A DNA stretch of 64,000 bases from Sphingomonas sp. BK235 (GTDB lineage: Bacteria > Pseudomonadota > Alphaproteobacteria > Sphingomonadales > Sphingomonadaceae), in NCBI RefSeq assembly GCF_004345855.1, contig NZ_SLXN01000002.1, positions 310,001 to 374,000 on the forward strand, given 5' to 3'. This document shows, piece by piece, positions 25,704 through 34,156 of the stretch. The translations under genes and the position numbers were made by a program. The notes beneath the pieces are model-generated. The model worked only from the letters and a program-made list of their open reading frames with translations. It did not search any database and was not told the DNA's origin. Each line of letters opens with the position of its first letter. Position 1 is the stretch's first letter.

Positions 25704-27862
25704 GCCCGCGGCGCGGCGCGGTCGCGCGGGGCGGCGTCGCGATCCTGGTCGCGCCGCGGCCGACCGGTGACGCGGTCGAGCCAATCCTGGTCGAGCCGCT
25801 GCGCCGGCGCCTGCGCGGGGACGTCGCGCGGCTCCGGACCATCGTCGGGCGCGCTGTCGTCCTCGCGCGCGCGCGGCACCGGCTGAACCACCGGCCGCTC
25901 GGGGCCGAACACCGGCGCCTGCGGCTCGGCGGGTGCGCCGGGGTCGAGCGCATAGCCGTCGTCGCCGACGAAGGTCGCATTGTCGGGGGCGCCGTAATAG
26001 CTCTCGGCGTCGGGCTCGAGCTGCGCCTCGGGCAGCGTCACCTGCGTGTCGAACTGCTCGATCGGGCGGCTTCCCACCGCCTGGCGCATGAACTGCGCGA
26101 AAGCGCGCGCGGGCGCGGTGCCGCCGTGGAGCCCGCCGACCGGCCGCGCGTCGTCGCGCCCCATCCACACGCCCGTCGTCAGCCCCGAGGAGAAGCCGAG
26201 GAACCAGCCGTCCTTGCTGCTGCTGGTCGTGCCCGTCTTGCCCGCGACCGGGCGGCCGATCTGCGCGGCGCGGCCGGTGCCGGTGTTGACCGTGGTCTGG
26301 AGCAGGTCGATCATCTGCGCCGCGACATTGGGCGCGACCAGCACGTGGCTGCGGTCGACCTCGTGGCGGTAGATCTCCTCGCCCTCGGCGGTGACGCGCG
26401 TGATCCCGAACGGCGTCACCGCGACGCCCTTGTTGCCGACGCTGGCGAACGCGCGCGTCATGTCGATCACGCGCACCTCCGAGGTGCCGAGCACCATCGA
26501 GGGATGCGTGTTGACCGCGGTGGTGATGCCGAAGCGACGCGCCATGTCCGCCACCGTCTGGAAGCCGACCGCATAGCCGAGCTTCGCGGCAATCGTGTTG
26601 AGCGAGAAGGCGAAGGCGGTGCGCAGCGTGACCTCGCCCGAGAAGCGGCGCGAATCGTTGCGCGGGCTCCAGCCGTCGATCGTCACCGGCTCGTCGACCT
26701 CGCGGTCCTCGGGCGTGCGGCCCGCCTCGAGCGCGGCGAGATAGACGAACAGTTTGAATGCCGAGCCCGGCTGGCGCTGTGCCTTGGTGGCGCGGTTGTA
26801 GTTGGAGCTGACGTAATCGGTACCGCCCACCATCGCGCGCACCGAGCCGTCGCGGTCGAGCGCGACCAGCGCGCCCTGCGTTCCCTTGGGCACGTTGGCG
26901 CGCACCGCCTCGTCGGCGACGCGCTGCATCGCGGGGTCGAGCGTGGTCCACACCTCGAGCGGCTTCTCGGTCTCGTCGATCAGCAGCTCGAGCTGGGGCA
27001 GCGCCCAGTCGGTGAAATAGCGCACGCTGTTCTGCCGCGGCGCGGGCGCGAGGCGGACGTCGTTGGGATCCGCCGCGGCGGCCTGGCCCGGGGTGATGAA
27101 GCCGTTGCGCACCATCTGCTGGATCACCACGCCGGCGCGCCCGACCGCTGCCTCGGCGTCGGCGGTGGGCGAGTAATTGGACGGCGCCTTGACCAGCCCG
27201 GCGATCACCGCCGCCTCGGTCAGGCTCAGCTGGTTGGCGCCATGGCCGAAGAATTTGCGGCTCGCCGCGTCGATGCCATAGGCGCCGCCGCCGTAATAGA
27301 CCTTGTTGAGGTACAGTTCGAGGATCTGGTCCTTGCTGAACTTGCGCTCCAGCGCCAGCGCCAGGATCGCCTCGCGGAACTTGCGCCCGAACTTCTTCTG
27401 GTTGTTGAGGAAGACCGTGCGCGCGAGCTGCTGGGTGATGGTGGAGCCGCCCTGCACCCAGTGACCGCGCTCGTAGCGCACGGTGACCGAACGCGCGATG
27501 CCGATCGGATCGACCCCGAGGTGACCGCGGAAGCGCCGGTCCTCCACCGCGATCGTCGCATCGGTCATCACCTGGGGGATGCGGTCGTAGCTGAGCCACT
27601 GGCCGTAGCTCGGCCCGAGCGACACCAGCACGCTGCCGTCCGCGGCGTGGACGCGCACCATCTGCCCGTTGGGCGAGGATTTGAGCGACTCGAAGCTCGG
27701 CAGCTGCGAGCGCGCGATATAGACCGCGATCACCAGCGCGCCGACCGCGAGCACCGCCAGCGCCAGCAGCGTCTTGAGCGCGATCCCGAGCCGACGCCGC
27801 CACGGCGAACGCGGCGCGCGCGAGCGGGAGGGGCGGGAGGTGCGGGAGGGGGCGCGGGCCAT
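25664..27862 (-). CDS. mrcA: Bifunctional class A penicillin-binding protein (PBP1A type)
   Basis: 732 aa. A basic cytoplasmic tail (residues 1-27) precedes one membrane helix (about 28-50). The transglycosylase domain shows EDRRFRGHLGVD (catalytic Glu) and GGSTITQQLAR. The transpeptidase domain has the serine motif SAFK, then SLN (FSLNTIA) and KTGT (GKTGTTSS). The last 100 residues are Pro/Asp/Arg-rich and disordered. It polymerises and crosslinks peptidoglycan. No OB-fold (ODD) insert of the E. coli PBP1a type is obvious. Confidence 0.93.
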   Translation of the reverse strand: MARAPSRTSRPSRSRAPRSPWRRRLGIALKTLLALAVLAVGALVIAVYIARSQLPSFESLKSSPNGQMVRVHAADGSVLVSLGPSYGQWLSYDRIPQVMTDATIAVEDRRFRGHLGVDPIGIARSVTVRYERGHWVQGGSTITQQLARTVFLNNQKKFGRKFREAILALALERKFSKDQILELYLNKVYYGGGAYGIDAASRKFFGHGANQLSLTEAAVIAGLVKAPSNYSPTADAEAAVGRAGVVIQQMVRNGFITPGQAAAADPNDVRLAPAPRQNSVRYFTDWALPQLELLIDETEKPLEVWTTLDPAMQRVADEAVRANVPKGTQGALVALDRDGSVRAMVGGTDYVSSNYNRATKAQRQPGSAFKLFVYLAALEAGRTPEDREVDEPVTIDGWSPRNDSRRFSGEVTLRTAFAFSLNTIAAKLGYAVGFQTVADMARRFGITTAVNTHPSMVLGTSEVRVIDMTRAFASVGNKGVAVTPFGITRVTAEGEEIYRHEVDRSHVLVAPNVAAQMIDLLQTTVNTGTGRAAQIGRPVAGKTGTTSSSKDGWFLGFSSGLTTGVWMGRDDARPVGGLHGGTAPARAFAQFMRQAVGSRPIEQFDTQVTLPEAQLEPDAESYYGAPDNATFVGDDGYALDPGAPAEPQAPVFGPERPVVQPVPRAREDDSAPDDGPEPRDVPAQAPAQRLDQDWLDRVTGRPRRDQDRDAAPRDRAAPRAQPRDASGDRPYQ

Positions 27863-27973
27863 GGCGTCGGAACTGGCGGATAGTGGCTTGAGCCAGGCTT
27901 AACAAGCGGATTGGCACCTGGCCAACTCGCCGCGGTGATCCGGGGACGTGGCCGCCCCGCCCCGGTGGGCCGT

Positions 27974-29056
27974 TCAGTCGTGCGCCACGCGGGTCCAGCG
28001 CGCGAGCGCCTCGACCAGCCCGGCGCGCGTCAGCGGCGCCAGCAGCGGGGCCGCCAGCAGCGGGTGCTCCGCCAGCGTGCGCACCGCGCCCGCCACCGCG
28101 AGCGGCCGGGCAGCGCGCCGCGCGAACGCCGCCTGCCACGCCGGTGCCGCCGCGGCGCCCCCGTCCAGCCAGGCGCGCGCCGCCGACGCGCCGCTGGCCA
28201 GCGCGATCCCCATGCCTTCACCCGCGAGCGAGGGGATCACCGCGGCCTGGTCGCCGAGCCGGAAGGTGCCCGCGCGACCGGCGCGCGCGCGCCAGCCGTA
28301 AGGCACGTTGGCGATCGCCTCGATCGCGCCCGCCGCGTCGCCGAGCCGCTCGCCCAGCGCGGGCGCCTCGTGCGCGAGCGTCGCGAGCAGCCGCGCCGGG
28401 TCGCCCGCGGCGCCGAGGCGCGAGCGGCGCAGCGCGAGGCAGATGTTGGTGCTGCCGTCCTCCTGCCGCACCACCCCGGCATAGCCGCCGCGGAACAGGT
28501 GGAGCTCGATCGCGTCGCCGACCAGCCGATCGAGCGCGCGCGATCCCGCGCGGCGAGTCCGCAGCCCGATCGCGGGGTCGCGCGGTCGTGAGGGCGTCCG
28601 TGCCGCGCCGCGCACGTCATGCTTGCCGCTCGCCAGGAACAGCGCCGCGCCCTCGAGCCGCGCGCCATCCGCGGTCCGCAGCGCATCCGCCTCGACCGCG
28701 CGCACCGCCACGCCGCGTTCCACCGCGGCGCCGAGCGACTCGGCGTGTGCGAGCAGCACCGCGTCGAGCCGACGCCGCGACACCCCCCGCGCGGGCGCGG
28801 GGAGTGGTGCCTCGATCGTCCGCCCCGCCGCGAACAGCCGCACCCGTCGCACCACGCCGTCGCCCAGCGCCGCGGGGTCGACCCCGAGCCGCTCCAGCGC
28901 CGCCAGCGTGCGCCAGCTCAGGAACCCGCCGCACAAGGCGTCGCCGGTCGCGCGCGTCCGCTCCAGCACCAGCGGCGGTGTGCCCGCGCGCGCGAGCGTG
29001 ATCGCGGCGGCGGCGCCCGCCGGCCCGCCGCCAAGGATCAGCGGCGCTCGACGCAC
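27974..29056 (-). CDS. FAD-dependent oxidoreductase of the type III PKS operon
   Basis: About 360 aa. The N-terminal Rossmann motif (LILGGGPAGAAAAITLARAG) is followed by an acidic strand end (LVLERTR), CGGFLSW near residue 50, and a GDQAAVIPSLAGEGMG block, which is the second FAD-contact motif of the geranylgeranyl-reductase/aromatic-hydroxylase superfamily. It probably oxidises or reduces the polyketide product, as the flavoprotein SrsC does in Streptomyces phenolic-lipid clusters. The GTG at 29056 overlaps the methyltransferase end by 19 nt. Confidence 0.82.
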   Translation of the reverse strand: MRRAPLILGGGPAGAAAAITLARAGTPPLVLERTRATGDALCGGFLSWRTLAALERLGVDPAALGDGVVRRVRLFAAGRTIEAPLPAPARGVSRRRLDAVLLAHAESLGAAVERGVAVRAVEADALRTADGARLEGAALFLASGKHDVRGAARTPSRPRDPAIGLRTRRAGSRALDRLVGDAIELHLFRGGYAGVVRQEDGSTNICLALRRSRLGAAGDPARLLATLAHEAPALGERLGDAAGAIEAIANVPYGWRARAGRAGTFRLGDQAAVIPSLAGEGMGIALASGASAARAWLDGGAAAAPAWQAAFARRAARPLAVAGAVRTLAEHPLLAAPLLAPLTRAGLVEALARWTRVAHD

Positions 29057-29733
29057 AGTCGGAACGGGAAGACGCGGTGGACGCGCGCGTCGGCGATCCC
29101 CGCCTCGGCGAGCAGCGCGGCCCATTCGGCGGGGTGATAACTACGCGCGATCGAGACATGGCCGTCGTGGCGCACGATCGGGTGCCAGCCGAAGGCGCGC
29201 GCCAGCAGCGGCCAGGCGTGGTACGCCAGACGATGGCGATGCAGGTCGTTGACCAGCCAGCCGCGCTGCGCCTCGGCCTGCATCCAGCGCAGGAAGCCGA
29301 CCAGCTCGTCATGGCGCATGTGATGCGCGACCAGGCTGGAGATGACGAGGTCCCAGCGCTCGCCCGCGAGCGCGCGATAGTCGCCGACGCGCCAGTCGAT
29401 CGCGGTGCCGGGCGGGCTGTGCGCGATCGCGGCGGCGCGGCTGCGCTCGTTCTGGTCGATGCCGACCAGCTCGAACGTCACGCCGTGGTGACGCCCCCAG
29501 CGCGCGATGCGGCGCAGCATGTCACCGTCGCCATAGCCGACGTCGAGCAGCCGATAGCATCGTCCCGGCCGGGTCGCGCGGCGGAGGAAGGCCAGCGTCG
29601 GCCGGGCCGCCAGCGTGACCACATTGACCCGCGCGAGATCGGCCACCACCGCGGCATAGACCGCGGGCGCCAGGTCGTCCGCGTCCATCAGCTCGTCTGC
29701 GACCAGACGTCGGTGGAGCGGCGGCGCGATCAC
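29038..29733 (-). CDS. SAM-dependent methyltransferase of the type III PKS operon
   Basis: 231 aa. Motif I is LLDVGYGDGDML at residues 62-73, with an acidic residue after strand 2 (VGIDQNE) and motif IV-like DLVISSLVAHHMRHDE. The fold is class I (UbiE-like), soluble. It is embedded between the polyketide synthase (4-nt overlap) and the flavoprotein (19-nt overlap), so it most likely methylates the polyketide or phenolic product. No C-terminal substrate domain is recognisable. Confidence 0.85.
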   Translation of the reverse strand: MIAPPLHRRLVADELMDADDLAPAVYAAVVADLARVNVVTLAARPTLAFLRRATRPGRCYRLLDVGYGDGDMLRRIARWGRHHGVTFELVGIDQNERSRAAAIAHSPPGTAIDWRVGDYRALAGERWDLVISSLVAHHMRHDELVGFLRWMQAEAQRGWLVNDLHRHRLAYHAWPLLARAFGWHPIVRHDGHVSIARSYHPAEWAALLAEAGIADARVHRVFPFRLCVERR

Positions 29734-30785
29734 GGCGCGCTGCGGAAGGCGATCCCCTCCGCCGCCATCCCCGGCCCGAAGGCGAGCGCGACGCCATGCG
29801 CCACCGGGGCGCCCGCGAGCACGCGCGCGAGCACGAACAGCAGCGTGGCCGATGACATGTTGCCGCAGGCGGTGAGCACCGCGCGCGATTCGTCGAGCGC
29901 GTCGGGCGCGAGTGCCAGCGCCCCTTCCACCGCGTCGAGGATCGACCGTCCGCCGGCATGGACCGCCCAGCGATCCACCGCCGTCCCGCCGGTGAGCGCC
30001 TCGACCAGCGCGGGCGCGCGCAGCGCCGCGGCGATCCGCCCCGGCACCTCGCCCGACAGATGCATCGCGAAGCCGCGATCGGTGATGTCCCAGCGGATCA
30101 GGCTTGCGGAATCGTCCAGCGCGGCGGCGAAGGGCCGGTCGAGCGTCAGCCCGCCGGGGGCGTCGCTGACCAGCGCGGCGGCGGCGCCGTCGCCGAACTG
30201 GAGCATCGCGAGCAGCGCCTCGATGTCGTCGCTCGCCTGGAGGTGGAGCGTCGACAGCTCGACGCTGACGACCAGCACGCGCGCGCCGGGTTCGGAGCGG
30301 ACGATATGACGCGCGGTGCGCAGCGCCACCACCGCGGCATAGCAGCCCATGAAGCCGATCAGCGTCCGTTCCACCGACGCCGCCAACCCGAGCCGGCGCG
30401 CGACGCTCTGGTCGATCCCGGGCGCGACGAAGCCGGTGCAGCTCGCCACCACCAGATGCGTGATCCCGTCGAGCGCGACCTGCTCCGCCAGTGCCGCGAC
30501 CGCCGCGAGCGCGAGCGCGGGCGCTGCCTCGGCATAGAGCGCCATCCGCGCCGCCGTGCCGGGCATCGGCTCCTCCGCGTAGAAGCCGCCGGGTGCCACC
30601 GGCGAGCCGGTGGCGGCGGGCAGCACCGACCAGCGATGGCCGATCCCCGCGCGCGCCGCCATCCGCTCGAACAGCCGCGCCGATCGGTCGTGCAGCCGCG
30701 CGCTGGCCCAGTCGACGAAGGCGGCGTGGATGTCGTGGCTCGGCGTGGCGGTGCCGACCGCCTGGAGATACGCGTTACGGGTCAT
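29730..30785 (-). CDS. Type III polyketide synthase (chalcone/stilbene synthase family)
   Basis: 351 aa, normal for the family. The full catalytic triad is present: Cys116 (VVASCTGFVAPGID), His276 (WAVHAGGRSILD) and Asn309 (ACGNMSSATLLFVL). The gatekeeper region and the late loop AFGPGMAAEG are also conserved. Such enzymes extend an acyl-CoA starter with malonyl-CoA and cyclise the chain to resorcinols, pyrones or phloroglucinols; the bacterial relatives with this neighbourhood often make alkylresorcinols or alkylpyrones. The first gene of a three-gene operon. ATG 30785 chosen; the upstream frame is open but not needed. Confidence 0.93.
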   Translation of the reverse strand: MTRNAYLQAVGTATPSHDIHAAFVDWASARLHDRSARLFERMAARAGIGHRWSVLPAATGSPVAPGGFYAEEPMPGTAARMALYAEAAPALALAAVAALAEQVALDGITHLVVASCTGFVAPGIDQSVARRLGLAASVERTLIGFMGCYAAVVALRTARHIVRSEPGARVLVVSVELSTLHLQASDDIEALLAMLQFGDGAAAALVSDAPGGLTLDRPFAAALDDSASLIRWDITDRGFAMHLSGEVPGRIAAALRAPALVEALTGGTAVDRWAVHAGGRSILDAVEGALALAPDALDESRAVLTACGNMSSATLLFVLARVLAGAPVAHGVALAFGPGMAAEGIAFRSAP

Positions 30786-30876
30786 GCGCGGGTCATAACG
30801 CGCGGCAGGCGCGCTCGGCGCCGGTGCACGAAACGATCCCGTCGCGGGAGAGGCCCGGCCGGGCGCCGGGGCCTGC

Positions 30877-30900
30877 TCCTCCCGCACTCAGGCGGGAGGA
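30877..30900 (-). terminator. Hairpin directly after tRNA-Leu
   Basis: A perfect 9-bp stem (TCCTCCCGC / GCGGGAGGA, 6-nt loop) begins one base after the encoded CCA end of tRNA-Leu on the reverse strand. No T tract follows. It may end transcription or guide 3' processing. Confidence 0.5.
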
Positions 30901-30987
30901 TGGTGCGGTCGAGAAGACTCGAACTTCCACGTCCTTTCGGACACAACGACCTCAACGTTGCGCGTCTACCAATTCCGCCACGACCGC
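30901..30987 (-). tRNA. tRNA-Leu (anticodon GAG)
   Basis: Read on the reverse strand, the acceptor stem GCGGTCG pairs with CGACCGC and CCA is encoded. The D-arm region is TGGCGGAATTGGTAGACGC. The anticodon stem is CAACG/CGTTG around loop TTGAGGT, giving anticodon GAG. A long variable arm (GTGTCCGAAAGGACGT region) and T-arm GTTCGAGTC complete a class II tRNA, as expected for leucine. It reads CUC and CUU codons. Confidence 0.95.
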
Positions 30988-31030
30988 ACGTGATGTCCAC
31001 CGGGCTGGCCCGGCGGCTGGCAGGAGCGCG

Positions 31031-31059
31031 CCCCTAGCAAAGGCCCAGACGGGTGGCAA
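31031..31059 (-). promoter_or_regulatory. Putative tRNA-Leu promoter
   Basis: Reverse strand: TTGCCA (31054-31059), a 17-bp spacer and TAGGGG (31031-31036), followed by a GC-rich discriminator, about 43 nt before the mature tRNA end. GC discriminators are usual for stable-RNA promoters under stringent control. Confidence 0.55.
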
Positions 31060-31079
31060 CAAACTTTCTTCGCCCGTCC

Positions 31080-31898
31080 TCAGCTTTCTTCGCCGACGAA
31101 GCTGAGGTCGAGCCGCTTCGACGAGGCGGGCACGTCGACCTGTGCCGAGTTGAAGTCGAGCGCGCCGTTGGGCAGCAGCGTGCGCTGCTGCGGCGTGATC
31201 GTCCAGCTGAACACGATCTTGCCCTGCGCGTCGCGCAGGTCGGCGCGGATGTCGGGGACGCGCTGGCGCGACGGTGACGGGTTGGTGATCTGGCCGCTGA
31301 CCGCGAACAGCTCGGAGCCATTGGCCATCTTGCGGCGCTCGATCGGGTGGTCGACGATCCGCAGCGGCAGCTCGGCGGGGCCGATCGCCAGCCCGACCTG
31401 CTGCGCCAGCCCGGGCGCGGTGGTCCACAGGATCACCGCCACCGCCGCGAGCATCAGCAGCCCCGCCGCGAGGCTCGCGATGGTCCGCATCCGTACGAGA
31501 TTGCGCTCGGGCCGGAACGGCGGGCGGTGCGCGAAGGCGTCATAGCCGGGGGCGGCCACCGCCATCTCGGGCTCGGCAGGCGCGGGCGCGACCAGCGGGG
31601 GCGGCGCGGCGGGCGTCACGGGATCGGCGCGCTGCTCGACCGCGCGCGCGGGCGCCGGCACTGGATCGGGCTCGACCACCGCTGGCGCGGCGTCGGCCGC
31701 GCGCGCGTCGGGGCGGTCGCGCGGCGCTTCGGCGGCGTCCGCTGGCGGCGACTCGTCGAGCTCGGGCAGCGGCTCGTCGCGCGGTTCCTGGAACCAGCTG
31801 TGCCGGCAATTGGCGCAGCGCACGGTGCGGCCGGTCGCGCCGACGGTGCCGTCCGGCACCAGGTAGCGCGCGCGACATTCGGGACATTCGATGATCAT
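31080..31898 (-). CDS. MJ0042-type zinc-ribbon protein with transmembrane helix
   Basis: 272 aa. The N-terminus (MIIECPECRARYLVPD ... RTVRCANCRHSWFQ) is a CxxC-x21-CxxC zinc ribbon of the MJ0042 family, residues 3-32. An Ala/Pro/Asp-rich linker of about 100 residues leads to one membrane helix (TIASLAAGLLMLAAVAVILW). The C-terminal domain is a DUF3426-like beta fold (ALFAVSGQITNPSPSRQRVPD). It is divergent from ftsE, about 145 bp apart. The role is unknown; an envelope-linked function is suggested by topology and neighbours. Confidence 0.85.
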   Translation of the reverse strand: MIIECPECRARYLVPDGTVGATGRTVRCANCRHSWFQEPRDEPLPELDESPPADAAEAPRDRPDARAADAAPAVVEPDPVPAPARAVEQRADPVTPAAPPPLVAPAPAEPEMAVAAPGYDAFAHRPPFRPERNLVRMRTIASLAAGLLMLAAVAVILWTTAPGLAQQVGLAIGPAELPLRIVDHPIERRKMANGSELFAVSGQITNPSPSRQRVPDIRADLRDAQGKIVFSWTITPQQRTLLPNGALDFNSAQVDVPASSKRLDLSFVGEES

Positions 31899-32043
31899 GG
31901 CGGGCCACCGGCAGGAACTGATCGCGATTCTAAGCACGTGCGAGCCATGCGAAGCAAGCGGCCCGTCGCCTGCTTGATGCGCGGCGGAGCGCGTGCGATG
32001 GCGGGCCGCAGCGATGCGCAGGCGAGAGGTGGTGAGCGGCCGG

Positions 32044-32754
32044 GTGGCGGGGATCGTCCAGTTCGAGAATGTCGGGCTGCGCTACGGCCATGGCGAGGAG
32101 GTGCTGCGCGACGTCAGCTTCGCGCTCGCGCCCGGTGAATTCTATTTCCTCACCGGGGCGAGCGGCGCGGGCAAGACCTCGCTGCTCAGCCTGCTCTACC
32201 TCGCGCAGCGTCCCAGCCGGGGCATCATCCGCCTGTTCGGCGAGGACGTGGTGACGCTGCCGCGCGCGCGCATGCCCGGCTTCCGCCGCCGCGTCGGCGT
32301 GGTCTACCAGGATTTCCGCCTCGTCCCGCATCTCAGCATCGCCGACAATGTCGCGCTGCCGCTGCGTATCGCGGGCGCCGACGAGCGCGACGTCGCCGAG
32401 GCGGTGAGCGAGATGCTCGCCTGGGTGGGGTTGTCGCATCGCGCCGCGGCGCATCCCGCGACGCTGTCCGGCGGCGAGCAGCAACGCGTCGCGATCGCGC
32501 GCGCGGTGATCGCGCGCCCCGAGCTGCTGCTCGCCGACGAGCCCACCGGCAACGTCGACGAGGCGATGGCCGAGCGACTGATGCAGCTGTTCGCCTCGCT
32601 CAACGGGCTGGGCACCACGGTGGTGGTGGCGACGCACGACCCGCAGTTGCTCCGCCGCGTCAAGGCGGCGCAGATGATGCGGCTGGCGGACGGGCGGCTG
32701 CTCGATCCCACCGGCGCGCTGCGCCACCCGCCGTCGCGCGTGAGCATGGCATGA
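32044..32754 (+). CDS. ftsE: Cell-division ATP-binding protein FtsE
   Basis: About 236 aa. Walker A is GASGAGKTS, signature LSGGEQQRVAIARAV, Walker B LLLADEPTGNVD, switch His in VVATHDPQLL. FENVGLRYGHGEEVLRDVSF at the start and VYQDFRLVPHLS are FtsE-like. With FtsX it couples ATP hydrolysis to activation of septal peptidoglycan hydrolases. Possible starts are 32014 (ATG), 32032 and 32044 (GTG); I chose the one that matches the family N-terminus. It overlaps ftsX by 4 nt. Confidence 0.93.
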   Translation: MAGIVQFENVGLRYGHGEEVLRDVSFALAPGEFYFLTGASGAGKTSLLSLLYLAQRPSRGIIRLFGEDVVTLPRARMPGFRRRVGVVYQDFRLVPHLSIADNVALPLRIAGADERDVAEAVSEMLAWVGLSHRAAAHPATLSGGEQQRVAIARAVIARPELLLADEPTGNVDEAMAERLMQLFASLNGLGTTVVVATHDPQLLRRVKAAQMMRLADGRLLDPTGALRHPPSRVSMA

Positions 32755-33620
32755 GCGCCGCGATCGCCCAGGTGCTCGACCGGTCGCGCGCGGGGCGCGC
32801 GATGGTGGGCGTGCTCGCGATCATGCTGTTCCTGACCCTGCTCGCCGCGGCGGCGGGGATCGCCGCCGCGCGCGGTGCCGGCGCGCTGGGCGCGCGGCTC
32901 GAGTCTCGCGCGACGGTGCAGCTCACCGACGCCGATCCCGCCGCGCGCACCGCCGCGGCGCGGCGCGCGCTCGACGCGCTGCGCGACTCGTCCGCGGTGG
33001 TGGCGGCGCGCGCGGTGCCCCGCGCCGAGCTGGCCCAGTTGGTCGCGCCCTGGCTCGGCGCCGCCGCGAACGACCCCGATCTGCCGATCCCCGCGCTGAT
33101 CGACCTCGAGCTCGCGCCCGGCGCCGGCTCGCTGGCGCGCGCCCGCGCGGTGCTCGCCGCGGTGGCGCCGGGAGCGGTGATCGACTCGCATGGCGCCGCG
33201 GTGGCGCCGCTGTCGCGGCTGCTGCGCAGCGCCGCGCTGCTCGCGGTCGCGGTGGCGGCGCTGATGGTGGCGGCGAGCGCGGCGGTGGTGGTGCTCGCCG
33301 CGCGCGCCGGGCTGGAGGCGCATCGCGGCACGATCGCGGTGATGCACGGGCTCGGCGCCACCGATGCGCAGGTGGCGCGGCTGTTCCAGCGGCGGGTCGC
33401 GCGCGACGCCGCGCTGGCGGCAATGGCGGCGGCGCTGGCCGCGACGCTGGTGGCGGCGGCGCTCGCCCCCCAGCTGCGCGACGGCATCGGCACGCTCGAC
33501 GCGGTGGCGCTCGGCGCCGACGGCTGGGGAGTGCTCGCGCTGTTGCCGATCGCCTTCGTGCTCTTCGCGGGCTCGGTCGCGCGTGCCGCGGTCACCCGCG
33601 CCTTGGCCCGAACGCTGTGA
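32751..33620 (+). CDS. ftsX: Cell-division protein FtsX
   Basis: 289 aa. One N-terminal membrane helix (residues about 18-40), a periplasmic domain of about 120 residues, then three further hydrophobic segments (SAALLAVAVAALMVAAS, a block near 225, and one near the C-terminus) give the four-helix FtsX layout. A HRGTIAVMHGLGATDAQVARLFQRR segment lies in the cytoplasmic loop, as in FtsX. Forms the membrane half of FtsEX. GTGA overlap with the next gene. Confidence 0.9.
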   Translation: MSAAIAQVLDRSRAGRAMVGVLAIMLFLTLLAAAAGIAAARGAGALGARLESRATVQLTDADPAARTAAARRALDALRDSSAVVAARAVPRAELAQLVAPWLGAAANDPDLPIPALIDLELAPGAGSLARARAVLAAVAPGAVIDSHGAAVAPLSRLLRSAALLAVAVAALMVAASAAVVVLAARAGLEAHRGTIAVMHGLGATDAQVARLFQRRVARDAALAAMAAALAATLVAAALAPQLRDGIGTLDAVALGADGWGVLALLPIAFVLFAGSVARAAVTRALARTL

Positions 33621-34156
33621 TCAAGCGGCTCGTCGCGCTCGCGCTGCTCGGCTGGGCGCTCGGCTTCGCCGCCTTCATGCTGGCACTGCCGGGCACGCCC
33701 GACGCCGGCCTGCGCACCGACGCGATCGTGGTGCCGACCGGCGCGGCGGGGCGGATCGCGCGCGGGCTCGAACTGCTCGAGCAGCGGCGCGCGCGGCGGA
33801 TGCTGGTGACCGGTACTGCGCCGGGCGTGACGCGCGCCGACCTCGCGCGGATCAGCGGCCATGCCGCCACCTTCGCCTGCTGCGTCGACCTCGGTGCCGA
33901 GGCGGTCGACACGCGCGGCAACGCCGAGGAGACCGCGGGCTGGGTCAAGGCGCACGGCTATCGCTCGATCCGGCTGGTCACCTCCGACTGGCACGCGCGC
34001 CGCGCCGCGCTCGAGCTCGCCGCGTCGCTGGGCGGCGCGGTCGACGTCACGGTGGAGGGCGTGCCGAGCGAACCGACGCTCGCGCAGGCGGTGAACGAAT
34101 ATAACAAGCTGCTGCTGCGCGCGGTGGTGCTGGGATGGGAGCGGGTGAGACGGTGA
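33617..34156 (+). CDS. YdcF/SanA-like (DUF218) membrane protein
   Basis: 179 aa with one N-terminal membrane helix (about residues 5-25), then a DUF218 Rossmann-like domain: DAIVVPTGAAGRIARGLELLE, RRMLVTGTAPGVTRADL, DTRGNAEETAGWVK and SIRLVTSDWHARRA. Family members (YdcF, SanA, ElyC) affect envelope integrity and lipid-carrier metabolism in E. coli. GTG start overlaps the ftsX stop, and its stop overlaps the plsC start, so it belongs to the ftsEX operon. Confidence 0.87.
   Translation: MIKRLVALALLGWALGFAAFMLALPGTPDAGLRTDAIVVPTGAAGRIARGLELLEQRRARRMLVTGTAPGVTRADLARISGHAATFACCVDLGAEAVDTRGNAEETAGWVKAHGYRSIRLVTSDWHARRAALELAASLGGAVDVTVEGVPSEPTLAQAVNEYNKLLLRAVVLGWERVRR

Noticed and set aside
25139..27883. 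A forward open frame of about 914 codons
   Set aside because: It is out of frame within the YgjP-type gene and antisense to PBP1A, with Arg/His/Gly-rich nonsense composition.
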